This document shows, in pieces, positions 21,001-32,723 of a DNA stretch of 64,000 nucleotides. How positions within the stretch are numbered: position 1 is the stretch's first letter; every line of letters begins with the position of its first letter. Made by a program: the position numbers and the translations under genes. Below the pieces are notes generated by a model. That model was not told the origin of the DNA and made no database searches. It saw only the letters and a list, made by a program, of their open reading frames with translations. The stretch spans positions 124,001 through 188,000 of the forward strand of contig JAECYW010000018.1 in the NCBI GenBank assembly GCA_023014335.1, given 5' to 3'. The DNA is from Galerina marginata (lineage: Eukaryota > Basidiomycota > Agaricomycetes > Agaricales > Galerinaceae).

Positions 21001-24000
21001 GTATATGCGCAATGAAATCTGGTTTTTAATTTCATATTTGGGTGCACCTTCATGGTTTATTACATTTTCTCCAGCTGATAATAAACATCCAATAAGTTTA
21101 TACTTTGCAAATACTCAAGAAAAATTTAGTCCTCTTTTAAGAGATGAAAATGAGCGGTTTAGATTGATAGCTCATAATCCTGTAGCTGGTGCAAGATTTT
21201 TTCATTTTATGTGTGAAATGTTTATTAAACATATACTTGGAGTTGGAGAAAATCATTCTGGAATTTATGGAAATACAAATGCATATTATGGAACTGTTGA
21301 GCAACAAGGAAGATTGACTTTACATATGCATATGCTTCTTTGGTTAAAAGGTGCATTATCACCTCAGGAAATTAGGGATAAAATTATGGATCCAACTTCA
21401 GAATTTCAAAAGAAAATAGTTGAATATTTGGAAAGTGTGCATATTGGAGAATTTATGACTGGAACTCAGGAAGAAGTTGGGCATAAAATTGAACTTGAAA
21501 AAACTCAGAATAAAGATTACCAAGATCCAACCCAGACTTTACCTGATCCACCACCACCAATCTGTAAAAACAAATCCTGTGATAGTGAGAACTGTTCTGA
21601 GTGTAAAAATCTTGAAACTTGGTGGCATAAATTTAAAAATATTACAGATGACTTGATATTCAGATCTAATGTTCATACCTGTAGAGGTTTTAAGTCAGAT
21701 GAAAAAGCTGCCAAAAAAGATAGACCTGGTTGTATTAATAAACATGGAAATTGTAAAGCCAGATTTCCTAGAGAACTTTTTGAGCAGAGTGAAGTTGATC
21801 CTAAAACTGGTGCATTAAATATTAAAAAAAGTGAAGCTTGGATTAATACTTTGACTCCATTAGTAACATATCTTTTGAGATGTAATTCAGATGTAACAAG
21901 TTTGCTTTCTGGAACAGCAATTAAGGCAATTGTGGCCTATATTTCAGATTATGTTACTAAACCTGGCCTTAAAACTTATAGCATATTTGATACTATTAAA
22001 AGTGTTTTTAATAGAAATACTGAGATGATTGGTGGGTCATTGGAAAGAAAAGAAAAAGCTAGACGGCTTATTACTCAAACTGTAAATTCTTTGACTGCTA
22101 AGATGGAAATTGGTGGTCCAATGGCTGCATTATATTTATTAGGAAATCCTGACCACTATACCAGCCACAAATTTATTCCTGTTTATTGGAAAAATTATGT
22201 TAGAGAGGTTTTAAAGTCTTGGAGATCTGAAGAAGATTTAGAAGAAATAATTCCTGAAAAGCTTGTGATTCAAAAAGATAAAGATGGAAAATATATTGGA
22301 TTCTCAGCAGTACATGATTATATATATAGGCCTAAGATTTTTGAAAACAAAACTTTATATGAATGGGTCCAAATGGCATCTAGAATTAAATCTTCAGCTT
22401 TTAAAAAATCTAATATGACTGAATCTGATGATGAGCTTGATTTGTTTAACTATGAATCATCTGAAAATATCAAGTCCAAGATATCTAAACCTAAAAAATG
22501 CAAAGCTACAGTTGAAACTGAAGAATCTGAAGAATCTGAGGATGAACTTAATATTTATTCAGATGAAAGTGAATACTTTGATGATCTTGTTTCAGATGAA
22601 GATACTGAATCTGAAGTTGAAGAGGAAGAGGAAGAAAAAGAAATATTAGGCTCAAAACTACATTTGTTTTTGAAAGATCACCCACTTTATAAAACTCATA
22701 AAGTTCAGTTTGATGAAAGAAAGAAAAATACTGTGCCTAATTTTGTAGGTGGCTCACTTCCAAGATGTGATAGAGGTGATAGAGAATATTATTGTGCCAC
22801 TATGCTCACATTATTTAAGCCTTGGAGATCTGGAAATGACTTGAAAGATAAAGACTATAGTTGGGATGAAACTTTTAATATTTTTGAATTTAGTGACCAA
22901 CAAAAACAGTATATGAAGCACTTCAATGTTAGATATGAGTGTAATGATGCTAGAGATGATTATTCTGCTCAACTTAAAAAAGGAAATGCTAATGGTGGTT
23001 TATTTCCTCAGTGGATGAACTCTGATGTTATTAATAGTCTTAATGATGACAATGATTTTCAAGGAGCTGACTTTGGAGATGATGAACCTGATGATGATAA
23101 AGATTTTGATGAAAATAAATATAGTAAACTTGGAAGATTGGGTAAACTTAGACATCAGGAAATGGAAGAGACTAGAATTGGAGTAACTGAAGCTGGATGG
23201 CTTGATGATTCACCTGATGGACTTAGTAAAATTTCTAAAATTCCAGTCAAGCCTACAATTTCACAAAAAGGTTCAAAATGGAAAGCTAGTATTGAGGATC
23301 AGAGACAGAAAATATTAAGTGAAAGAGGGAAAAATATTCCAGTAAAATCAGGAAAAAATATTCAAGACCCAAATGAAAATGATGTTCAAGTTGTTGATAG
23401 ATCATACTTACAGAAAAGCTATAAAGCCAAGTTAAAAACTGATAGAAGACTAATAGCTTCTACTATAAAAAAGTTCTCACTTAATTCTGAACAAGAAAGA
23501 GCCTTTAGAATTATAGCTAATCATTCAGTAGAGCTTCAATCTGAACAGTTAAAAATGTATCTTGGTGGTATGGGTGGAACTGGCAAGTCACAAGTTATTA
23601 AAGCATTAACAGAATTTTTTGAAGTCAAGAATGAGTCACATAGAATAATTGTTCTTGGTCCAACTGGGTCATCAGCTGCTTTACTTAATGGTTTAACCTA
23701 CCATTCATTTCTTGGAATAAATCCAGGTGAAAATACTGCAAAAAAAATTGCTCAAGTTAAAGCAAAACTTGAAGGTGTTAATTATATCTTTATTGATGAA
23801 GTGTCTATGTTATCCTGCAATGATATGTATAAAATATCTGCCCAGTTATCTAAAGCATTAAATGCATTTGATCTTCCATTTGGTGGCATAAATATAATAT
23901 TTGCTGGTGATTTTGCTCAATTACCTCCAGTTGCAGGTTCTTCATTATTCAGCCAAGGAGTTGGAACTCAGTTACATTCTGGACTTAGTCTAAGTGGCCA

Positions 24001-26155
24001 AGAAGCAGCTATTGGAAAAGCTTTATGGCATCAAGTTACTACAGTTGTAATTTTAAGACAGAATATGAGACAGCAAGAACAAACATCTAGAGATGCTGCT
24101 TTAAGAACTGCACTTGTTAATATGAGATATGGAAAATGCACACCTGAAGATATTATATTTTTAAGATCACTTCAAGCTGGAAAAAGACCTGATCAGCCAA
24201 AAGTATCTGCTAAAGACTTCAGAAATGTAGCAGTAATTTGTGGTAGACATACTCAGAAGGATGAAATAAATTCTCTTGGGTCTCAAAGATTTGCAGATGA
24301 AACTGGTCAAAAATTGACTCACTTTTATTCTATTGATAAGTGGGGAAAGGAAAAAGATCCAGCTTCTAAATCTAAGTGGGGAAAACCTAAATCTGCAGCC
24401 AAATTAAAACACAAGTCTAATGAGATTGAATTTGATGATCAACATGAAATTTGGAAACTTAGACATGGAGCTACTGAAAACTTTGCTGGAAAATTATCTT
24501 TATGTCTTGGAATGCCAGTTATGATTAGAAATAATGATGCTACTGAATTATGTATAACTAAAGGCCAAGAAGGAACTGTAGTTGGCTGGCAAGCTGAGAC
24601 TGGACCACATGAAAAAAAAGTTCTTGATACATTATTTGTCAAACTTATAAAACCTGCTAAAAAGATTAAAATACCTGGATTGCCTGAAAATGTGGTTCCT
24701 TTGGTTAAAAATACCAAAACTATTACTTGTACATTTCCTAGTGATTTGAAAGAAAGTGTTGAGCACCAACAAGTATGGGTATTGCCTAATTTTGCAATGA
24801 CTGACTATGCAAGTCAAGGAAAGACCAGACCTTTTAATGTGGTCCATTTAAATAGCTGCTTTTCACATATGTCATATTATACTTGTCTATCTAGAAGTGC
24901 AAGTGCTGCAGGAACAATAATTATGCAAGGCTTTGAACCAAGTGTTATTACTAGAGGATGTTCAGGATATCTTAGACAGGAATTTAGAGAGCATGAAATT
25001 CTTGATGATATTACAAGACTTAGATATGAACAAGCTTTACCTACTGCAATTCAAGGAAACACCAGAAATGTTTTGATTAGACAATATCAACAGTGGAAAG
25101 GTGAACACTATGTACCTGAAAAAGTTGATGTGGCACTTAAATGGTCTGCTAGAGATCCAATGAATTTATTGCCTATAGTCACAGACAGTCCTTGGCAAAT
25201 TCTTAAATCTAAAAACAAAAAAAATACAACTAAATCAGCTACTGCAAATTCATTTGTTCCTGCTCAAGGCAGTCAAGCTCTAAAAAGAAAGCATGATGAT
25301 TCTGATATGAAAAATAATAAAAAAGTCAAAAATAATACAACAACTCCAAGTGTTAGTGAACCTATTGGGTTAAAATGGGATAGCAAAAATTACAGTTGCT
25401 CATATGATAGTTTACTTGTGATTTTATATGATATTTGGAAAGAAAATCCAGATAAATGGACAGAAAACTTTGAATCTATTAATGAAACTTATATGAAGAA
25501 TTTAGCTAGTGGATTTAAACAAGTTTTTGAAGGTAGTAAGTCTTTGGAAGATGTTAGAAATAATCTTAGACAAACTTTAAATAATATCAGCTCAGAAAAA
25601 TTTCCAATGGGCAAAAATAATGCCAGTGTGGCTGAACTTGCATTTGAATTGTTAAAGTCCAATGATGAAAATGCAATTTCTCAAATTTCCTGCAGTCAAT
25701 GTGATTATACTGGAATAGAATATTTAGATCAACTTGGATATATTTTTGATATAGGAAATTACAAAGTTTCATCTACAGAAAAATGGTCTAGAAAGTTAAA
25801 AGAACCATCTACTGAAAGATGCAATGAATGTTTTAGCAAGCTTGGATATGAACTTCAGTATAAAGAAAAGCCTAAATTAGTGATTTTGGAATATCCTTAC
25901 AGTAATATTGAAACAAGTCATACTCTTAAATTAAATATTAATGGACAGACAAATATTCTGTCACTTAGAGGAGTTGTATATCATGGAGAAAATCATTTTT
26001 GTTCTAGAATTATTTCTTCAGAAGGAAAAGTTTGGTATCATGATGGAATTGAAACAGGAAAAAGATCAATTGAAGATGGAAATTTATTGAATATGACTAG
26101 TAATGATTTGAAAATATGCCAAGATAAAAACCTTGTACTTGCTGTATATGCTTAA
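18078..26155 (+). CDS. Helitron Rep-helicase with C-terminal USP-like protease
   Basis: Exon 18078-18276 and exon 18324-26155 join in frame across a 47-nt intron (GTAAAT, branch CTAAC, AATAG), giving at least 2,677 residues; the large exon has no ATG for about 100 codons, so this upstream exon is needed. Numbering residues from base 18329, the order is: a SAP-like segment (265-300), five or six copies of an 18-residue basic repeat with core ESVKKYQ (334-430), a DUF6570-like region (520-670), a Helitron Rep domain with the HUH-type motif H999-M-H1001 and twin tyrosines Y1204/Y1208, an acidic linker (about 1390-1450), a PIF1-family helicase with Walker A GGMGGTGKS (1746) and Walker B DE (1823), and a last 250 residues with C2357 (NYSCSYDS), His (GENHF, 2552/2556), D2572 and two CxxC pairs. 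The last part resembles ubiquitin-specific proteases. All key residues are present and there are no stops, so it is probably functional. Confidence 0.9.
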
Positions 26156-26320
26156 TTAAATATATTAAAATAATGGGTGGGTGGGTGGCATAATTTTATT
26201 ATGATATTATTTATTTAATAGAAAACAAATAAAATTTATATTGTATAAATTAAATAATAATGGGTGCACATCGGCATGGCAATTTTATAATTGAACTTAT
26301 CAAAAAAAGGACGAATACAT
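26156..26320 (+). other. Helitron 3' non-coding tail
   Basis: AT-rich sequence between the stop codon and the terminal hairpin, with a GGGTGGGTGGGTGG tract at about 26174-26188 (a possible G-quadruplex) and ATGGGTG repeated near 26260. Confidence 0.6.
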
Positions 26321-26338
26321 GCCATGCGAAGCAATGGC
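26321..26338. repeat. Helitron 3' terminal hairpin
   Basis: GCCATGC / GCAATGGC with a GAA loop and one bulged A, 13 bases from the element's end. A termination hairpin close to the 3' end is the hallmark of Helitrons. It differs by one base from the hairpin of the small elements at 177, 5436 and 9490. Confidence 0.85.
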
Positions 26339-26351
26339 CCACTCCAGCAAG

Positions 26352-29000
26352 TCGGCATGAACATAGTGTCTGCATGGATTTTTGAGAACAGTGGAAGGGG
26401 TCGCGCGACCGTTGGAGGGATTATAAATTTGTTTGTGGATCTCCTTTGGCATTCGTCACAGGTAGATAAATACCAATTAAGGTCCCCATTGATCATTGGC
26501 CACCAAAATCGGCTCGTGAGTCTGTGCCACACTGTGAAGTAAGATTTGTGTCCGAGCTCGTCGTGTATCTGTCGAAGTATTGCCATTCTTTTCGGGGCCT
26601 CGATTACTACCTTGTGTTGTCCGTCGGGGGATTTTAGCCAGAGCTTCTCGTCTAGTATGAAGAACCTTGCTACTTTGTCCAAGAAGCGTTTATAGTCTTT
26701 CTGAGTTGCCATGCTTTTGGGTCGTTCTTGAGTCTTCAGAAACTGTCTTATGAGTTCAACTTCTGCTTCTTTCAATTTCGCTTTTTCGGGGCGAGGGATC
26801 TCGATTTCGTCGTTCTCCAGATCTAAGAAAACTGAGATCGGAACAGGTTTGACCGGTTTCCAAGTCTGTATGAAGATAGGCGCCGGTGCTCCGTGGGAAT
26901 TTCCTTTGTGGTAACACTCCATTTCAGTATTTGTTTGTGCTACGCGGTCCCTGTTAATGGCCATAAAGGAGAATCCGCACGCCCTGTTGATCCAATCTTC
27001 TATTTCATCTTCAGATTCACTGGGGGGATCGGATTCATTTCGTTTTCTTCTCGAAAGTCCGTCTGGTGAGTGGTTGACGCCCGGTACATGTTCTAATGTG
27101 AAGTCGAAAAGCAGAATTGCCGCGATCCATCGGTTAATCGCTGCGTTAGGCTGAATATCCGGATTATTGAGCATTCCTTTGATATAGCTTGCGTCTGTTC
27201 GTACAACCAGGTCTGTAACACCGACGAGATAAATTCGGTAGGCTCGCAGGCTTCGGAAAAGTCTGTAGAGCTCTATTTTTGCCTGGGAATAACGAGATTC
27301 TCGCTCGTTCCAGGTAATCGAACCGAATCTCGAGGGGTGTTCTTTCTTGTCTTCCCCAACTTGAAGGAGAATAAAGCCAACAGCGATGTAGGAAGAGTCG
27401 ACTTCGAGTATTACTTGTCTGTCCGAGGAGTAGTCAATCTGGATTAGCGCCGGTGAGTTTATTAGCAGGGATTTGAGCGTGTCCATGGCTTTTTGCTGAG
27501 CTGGACCAAAAACAAATTCCACGTCTTTCTTGGTAAGTTCCGTGAGAGGTCTTGCATGCAAGGCATAATCCTTTATGAAAATTCGCATAGTCCCCAAGGT
27601 TCCTAGGAAGGATCGAACGTCAGTTAAGTCTTCACATGGCGACCAGTCTCGAACAACGGCAATTTTGGATTCATCGGCCGTCCGACCTTCGATGCTGCAC
27701 ATATGTCCAACTATAGAGACCCGTGCGACTGCTAGGAACGATTTTTTCGCGTTGAACGTTCCTCCCGCATGGCCTATGCGGTGAATTATTCGGTGAACGG
27801 TTTGCAAATGTTCCCAAACGAATCTTCTGATGCCAGGATTGCCGGGAATAGTTTCATGGTTGCCTTGTTCGTCCAGGTAATAATCTTTCGGTCCTTTAAC
27901 AGGTATGTCGTCCACAAATGGGGCGGTATATTCTGGTATTTCGTCCTGAAGGATAAAAGTAATGTCCCCCTGCTGAATCTGAACAGAGTTTGTATATCCT
28001 TGAGGAAGCCTTGTTAACCTGAGATTTCCCAAGGGCGATGAGAATGTTGTTAGATCTCTAGAATCTTTGTGTAGCATCCTGTGGTCAAATCCAACGAACA
28101 GATCGAACATTCCGTAAATAGTTCGTCCGCCAAACGACTCAGCGTATATCTCGACTATGGGCGGCAAGGCGGAGTCCTTAATCGTAACTGCATTTAGAGG
28201 TTGTAGGTCGTGTACAATCCAAAGGTCGCCAGGCGTTTTCTTTGGTACCCACCATATTTTTCCTCGATATGATGAGCTGGAACCTTCGTATACTCCTGCT
28301 TCCATTTTACTTTTGAGAATGTCCGTGATTTTCTCTCGAAGTCCTGGGGGAATGGGAATGTTTTTCTCTGCCCACGGGATATGTGGAAGTACTGGTAGCC
28401 GAATTGGGTCGAAATAGTCTTCACGGAATGCTCCTTTCTCCGTTTCATTCCAGGCAAATGCTTTCTCATTGATTTTAATAATCCAATGGACTAGTTTTTC
28501 TTCTTCCTCGGTAAGGAACTGATCCGGATTTACATTCATCTCCATCCGTCGCTCATCCGTGTATCGAGCTCCGCCGGTAGGAATAGGAGGACAAGTTGGG
28601 AGGGCTGGTAAGGATTTCAGCGGATCTGAAGGGAATCTTCTGACCACTCTAAATTCTTCTGGAAGCGTGGCAGGGACTGAGCGAACTCTTTTAGCGACTG
28701 GCTTGTATTTCTTCTGCGCTTTTAAAACTAGGGTTTTTTCGGAGTGTGAGTAGGAGTAAGATTTGTTAAGACAATTGGAGAGGAAGTTCAGCGAGGCGGT
28801 AAAGTTGAAGTTTCCTGGGTAAAGTTCAATGTTGGTATTCTTTTTGTTTTCTTCTATCGTTGCTAAATATAATGGGTTAATGAATCTTGTGAGTGAGAAC
28901 ATTTGAGGGCAAGGCTTCGCAGTATTAGTGTTCTCCCTTGAGCTGCGAACTTGATAAACATAGGTTGACCCCGAGAGCTTTAGAGCCCTCGGGACTGGAT
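26352..29000 (-). pseudogene. Ty3/gypsy pol: RT, RNase H, integrase N-part
   Basis: Continuous minus-strand frame. It holds reverse transcriptase (WWVPKKTPGDLWIVHDL; active-site region FVDDIP, where FVDD stands for the usual YXDD), connection and RNase H (LEVDSSYIAVGFILLQ, VRTDASYIKGML), a chromatin-like link (EHVPGVNHSPDGLSRR), the integrase HHCC zinc finger (IHDELGHKSYF ... CDECQRRS) and the first catalytic Asp (KIHADTMFMP), after which the Helitron interrupts. The frame reads into the Helitron end for a few codons before a stop. Pol overlaps the protease frame near 28980 in a different frame, so expression needs frameshifting, as is common in Ty3/gypsy elements. Confidence 0.9.
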
Positions 29001-30209
29001 AAAATCCGGCTCCGGTTCTGCAGTTTCGACTAACTTGTTTCTCGGGAGGGTCGGGAAGGTCGAAATTGAGTGGGTATTGGGGCAGGTAAGCGTGATTTCT
29101 TGGTTGCCATCTGGGTAGTCTCGCGTAACACATTCGGTGTAGATAAAGAAAGGCCTGCCAATAAGAACTTCGAAGGGAGCATTCTCGACGACGTGGACTT
29201 GTAAATAGAGCTCTAGAGTGCCAAACTTCATTTTGAGATTTTCGCATAGTCCAGCAGTGAGCGATGATTGGCTGTTCGCAGATTCCATGGAGATTGTTTT
29301 GTTGGGCTGTAATTCGTGCTGAGTCTTCTCCCATACTTTCTTATCCATGGCCATTATTTCCGATCCTTGATCCAACACACACTCGGCTTTAATCGAATCA
29401 TTGAGGAGAGCAAATACCACTCGAAGACGATTAATCGGGGACGCGGTGAGTATCTTTCTTTGAACGCGATCTCCTTGGATGAATCGTAAAACATAGGTGC
29501 GGTTCTCGCTTTCGGCGTCGCCTGATACTTCCACCATTCCCACCGTTATGGGAAGACGTTTGGCTGTAGTCTTGTCTTTGTAGAACCTTCGGACGTCTGA
29601 CGAGACTGCCAGCAGTTCTTTTTGCGAGAGCGTGATCGTCCCTTCAAGCGATTTGTTGATAACTTGCTTGACCAGTTCTGGATCTTCGATTTCAGAAGTA
29701 AATTTATACTGAGGTGGGACTGTAGCCTTCTGTTCGAATTTAGGCGCCGGGACCGGCGCCTGTTCCACTGGCTGTGCGAATCGGACTTCCTTCTTCGAGG
29801 TTGCTCTATTTATTTCCTGCGACGTGTTAAGAGGTCCAATTTTGCGAACATTGGGCGGGTCTTCGATTTCCTCGACTACTTTATTCGCTCTTGTGGATAG
29901 TTTGTACGCTGTTGCCGTGGGGTCTTCCTCATCGTCAATTTCCTCGATTTTGCTATTAGTGAACATTGTTTCGACTGTTTCCGAAGTTTTGAACATCATG
30001 GTTGATGCCATATGAGGTGGTGTTTCCCTGGCTCTGTCCTGGATGGCTGCTTCGATCCTATCTTTGAACGTCCCAAATCCTCTAATCGGGCTTCCGTCTG
30101 GCATGATGATTCTGCCATCAAGTCCCTGTTTGCACTTTCCTTCCTTGATCATTCTAGCAGCTTCTGGACAGCTGCGACACAAGTTGCAGTTCGTCAAACA
30201 AGTGATCCT
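28980..30209 (-). pseudogene. Ty3/gypsy gag C-terminus and protease
   Basis: This frame contains a cysteine cluster and the usual following motif (EGKCKQG, MPDGSPIRG) of the Gag nucleocapsid region near 30100-30190, a charged linker, and an aspartic protease with VLDQGSEIMAMD in place of the usual D-T/S-G-A (the third position is Gln-Gly-Ser, so the active-site loop is non-standard) and IGRPFF. The upstream capsid part is missing: at about 30210 the sequence passes into the terminus of the palindrome-array element. This truncation is separate from the Helitron insertion. Confidence 0.8.
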
Positions 30210-30275
30210 TGCTAACTTGACCATACAGCACTTTATAGATTTGCCCACAGTTGACACTGGTCAATTGACCACCAG
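30210..30275 (+). repeat. Left terminus of candidate KDZ element
   Basis: Inverted counterpart of 51286-51350. It truncates the gypsy gag frame and carries a TATAAA-type word (complement of CTTTATA) and the first GGTCAATTGACC palindrome at 30259. Confidence 0.6.
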
Positions 30276-31982
30276 GCTATTTAAGTACAGGAATCGTGCC
30301 TACAGCATATAACCATACTAAAAAACTGCATAGGTCAATTGACCAAGGAAAAGCGACTAGCTGGTCAATTGACCAGAAGTGCAGAAAATGAAGGAAACCA
30401 AAAAGAACAGGACAGAGGTGTAATGACCCCCTGGTCAATTGACCAAGGAGTAAGGAAAATGAAGGAAATGAGCAAAATGACCCCCCTGGTCAATTGACCA
30501 GGGGGTAAGGAAATGGGGGAGAATGAAGTAGAAGTGAAATGACCATCTGGTCAATTGACCAAGAAGTAAGGAAATGGGGGAATATGAGCAAAATGACCCA
30601 CTGGTCAATTGACCAGAGGGCAAGGAAAATGAGGGAGAATGAAGCATAATGACCCCTTGGTCAATTGACCAAGAAGTAAGGAAATGAGGAAATATGAGCA
30701 AAATGACCCACTGGTCAATTGACCAGAGGGCAAGGAAAATGAGGGAGAATGAAGCATAATGACCCCTTGGTCAATTGACCAAGAAGTAAGGAAATGAGGA
30801 AATATGAGCAAAATGACCCACTGGTCAATTGACCAGAGGGCAAGGAAAATGAGGGAGAATGAAGCATAATGACCCCTTGGTCAATTGACCAAGAAGTAAG
30901 GAAATGAGGAAATATGAGCAAAATGACCCACTGGTCAATTGACCAGAGGGCAAGGAAAATGAGGGAAAATGAAGGAGAATAATGCAGAGATAAACTCACC
31001 ATCTGGTCAATTGACCAGATGGTAAGGAAAGTGAATGAGAATGAGCAAAGCAACCCCCTTGTCAACTGACCAGGGGGCAGAGAAAGTGAGAAAAAATGGA
31101 GAAGAGGCAAACTGACCATCTGGTCAATTGACCAAAGGCAAGGAAAGTGAAAGAAATCAGGTAAGTAAGGAGGATGAGGCAGAATGAGGCAGAGGCAAAA
31201 TGACCAGCTGGTCAATTGACCAGAGTCAAAGAAATGAGGAAGAATGAACAAAATGACCTCCTGGTCAATTGACCAAGGAGCAAAGAAAATGAGGGAGGAT
31301 GAACAAAATAATCCCCTGGTCAACTGACCAGGGGGGGAAAGGAGAGAGTAAAGGAGAGGGAAAGCAACCCTTTGGTCAATTGACCAAGGAGGGAAAATGA
31401 AAGAGAATGATCAAAATGACCCCCTGGTCAATTGACCAAGAGGGGAGGGAGAAAGGGGGGAGAATGAGAGAATAAGAGACCAGAGCAGAGGTGAATTGAC
31501 CACCTGGTCAATTGACCAAGGAGTAAGGGAAAGCAGAGAGAATGAAACAGAGGCAAAATGACCTCCTGGTCAATTGACCAAGGAGCAAAGAAAATGAGGG
31601 AGTATGAACAAAACAATCCCCTGGTCAATTGACCAGAGAGTAAGAAAAGGCAGGAGATAACACAGAAGGAGACTGGCCATCTGGTCAATTGACCAGAGGC
31701 AAAGAAAGGCAGGAAGAATGAACAAAATGACCCCCTGGTCAATTGACCAGAGAGTAAGAAAAGGCAGGAGATAACACAGAAGGAGACTGGCCATCTGGTC
31801 AATTGACCAGAGGCAAAGAAAGGTAGAGAGAATGAACAAAATGACCCCCTGGTCAATTGACCAGAGAGTAAGAAAAGGCAGGAGATGACACAGAAGGAGA
31901 CTGACCATCTGGTCAATTGACCAGATGCAAGGCAAAGAAGACAGAATGAGGCACAGATAGAAATGACCACTGGTCACTTGAC
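30259..31982. repeat. Array of 30 GGTCAATTGACC palindromes
   Basis: Twenty-seven exact copies of GGTCAATTGACC plus three near copies (31058, 31318, 31971) occur over 1.72 kb, usually 52-62 bases apart. The spacers are purine-rich (GGAAATGAGGGAGAATGAAG types) and diverged, with a local 110-bp higher-order repeat between 30603 and 30950. The palindrome often extends outward with matching arms: CCCCC...GGGGG at 30483, CCATC...GATGG at 31001, CTT...AAG at several sites. Long frames on the minus strand here (WSIDQ / GQLTR repeats) are artefacts of the repeat. Confidence 0.9.
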
Positions 31983-32471
31983 CAGGAAAATATTAAAATT
32001 GCAGATAAAATATAGCAAAAAACAAGAGTATCAATGAAGAATAAGAGATTAAGAAAGTCTAGACAGGCAGAAAATAAAATAAAGGGGGAGTAGGTAATGC
32101 ATTAGAAAAAGTGATGTTAATATATTGAACTAGAGTTGATAGATGCGGCAAGAAAGGCAAAAAGGTGGAAGCAGAGCCACAAAAATTAACGAGTTAGTCG
32201 CAATGACGGCAATAGCAAATAAAGTTGATGAAGAGTGAGAATGACAACGCGGGTGGGCAATGATGAACAGCGACGATGGCGAACGAGGGCAATGGCGAGT
32301 GGGGGTGATGGTGAGCGGGGCGGTGACGGTCGGCGGCGATGACGAGCGCGAGCAACGATGAGCGAGGCCGATGCTGCGCGAGGTTGATATTGGGCGATGG
32401 CGATGACAAGCGAGGGCAATGACGTGAGGGCGATGACAAGTGAGGGCAATGAGAAGTGAGGGCGATGACGA
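31983..32471. other. Spacer, purine-rich then GC-rich
   Basis: No gene is seen. From about 32250 it consists of degenerate GCGATGAC/GAGCGAGGG words that lead into the 15-bp repeat. Confidence 0.5.
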
Positions 32472-32551
32472 GCGAGGCGATGACAAGCGAGGCGATGACA
32501 AGCGAGGCGATGACAAGCGAGGCGATGACAAGCGAGGCGATGACAAGCGAT
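32472..32551 (+). repeat. 15-bp tandem repeat, about five copies
   Basis: The unit GCGAGGCGATGACAA repeats head to tail, preceded by decayed versions back to about 32330. It is non-coding; frames through it encode only LVIAS-type repeats. Confidence 0.8.
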
Positions 32552-32723
32552 AACAAGCAGGGCAGGGGAGGCGACGAGTGACGGAGTCAGCAGCCGTGTG
32601 CAAGAGCGAGGACGAGGACGAGGGAGGGGCTTAGCAAGATGTTGGCGGCGGTGGTCACGGATGGGGTACTTCTGGAAATATTAAGTTAGATTGTTTGGTC
32701 AAGAGGGTTGAAGAAAACTTACC

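Larger units (their letters stand above)
16323..26351 (+). mobile_element. Autonomous Helitron, 10,029 bp, inside gypsy integrase
   Basis: The left end TTATGAGTCCTTTGAT is followed at once by its near-complement (hairpin 16325-16353). The right end has a subterminal partial inverted copy (26300-26315), a hairpin GCCATGCGAAGCAATGGC (26321-26338) and CCACTCCAGCAAG to 26351. Deleting 16323-26351 gives CTACTT + TCGGCAT, which encodes Met-Pro-Lys-Val on the minus strand and restores the integrase frame. The one-base position is ambiguous because a T is shared. The same 3' hairpin is found on the small Helitron2-type elements in this window. The interior is strikingly AT-rich compared with the host gypsy. 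It encodes one large protein (18078-26155). Confidence 0.9.

Noticed and set aside
30435..31977. Long minus-strand frames with repeated WSIDQ / GQLTR peptides
   Set aside because: They are read through the GGTCAATTGACC palindromes, occur in several frames at once and have no start context or splice logic.
30259..31982. Regular palindrome-spacer pattern resembling a CRISPR array
   Set aside because: Eukaryotic context, a 12-bp repeat that is a perfect palindrome, spacers that are diverged copies of each other, and no cas genes.
32130..32603. Minus-strand frames rich in LVIAS or SSPRL repeats
   Set aside because: They come from the 15-bp tandem repeat and its decayed flank.
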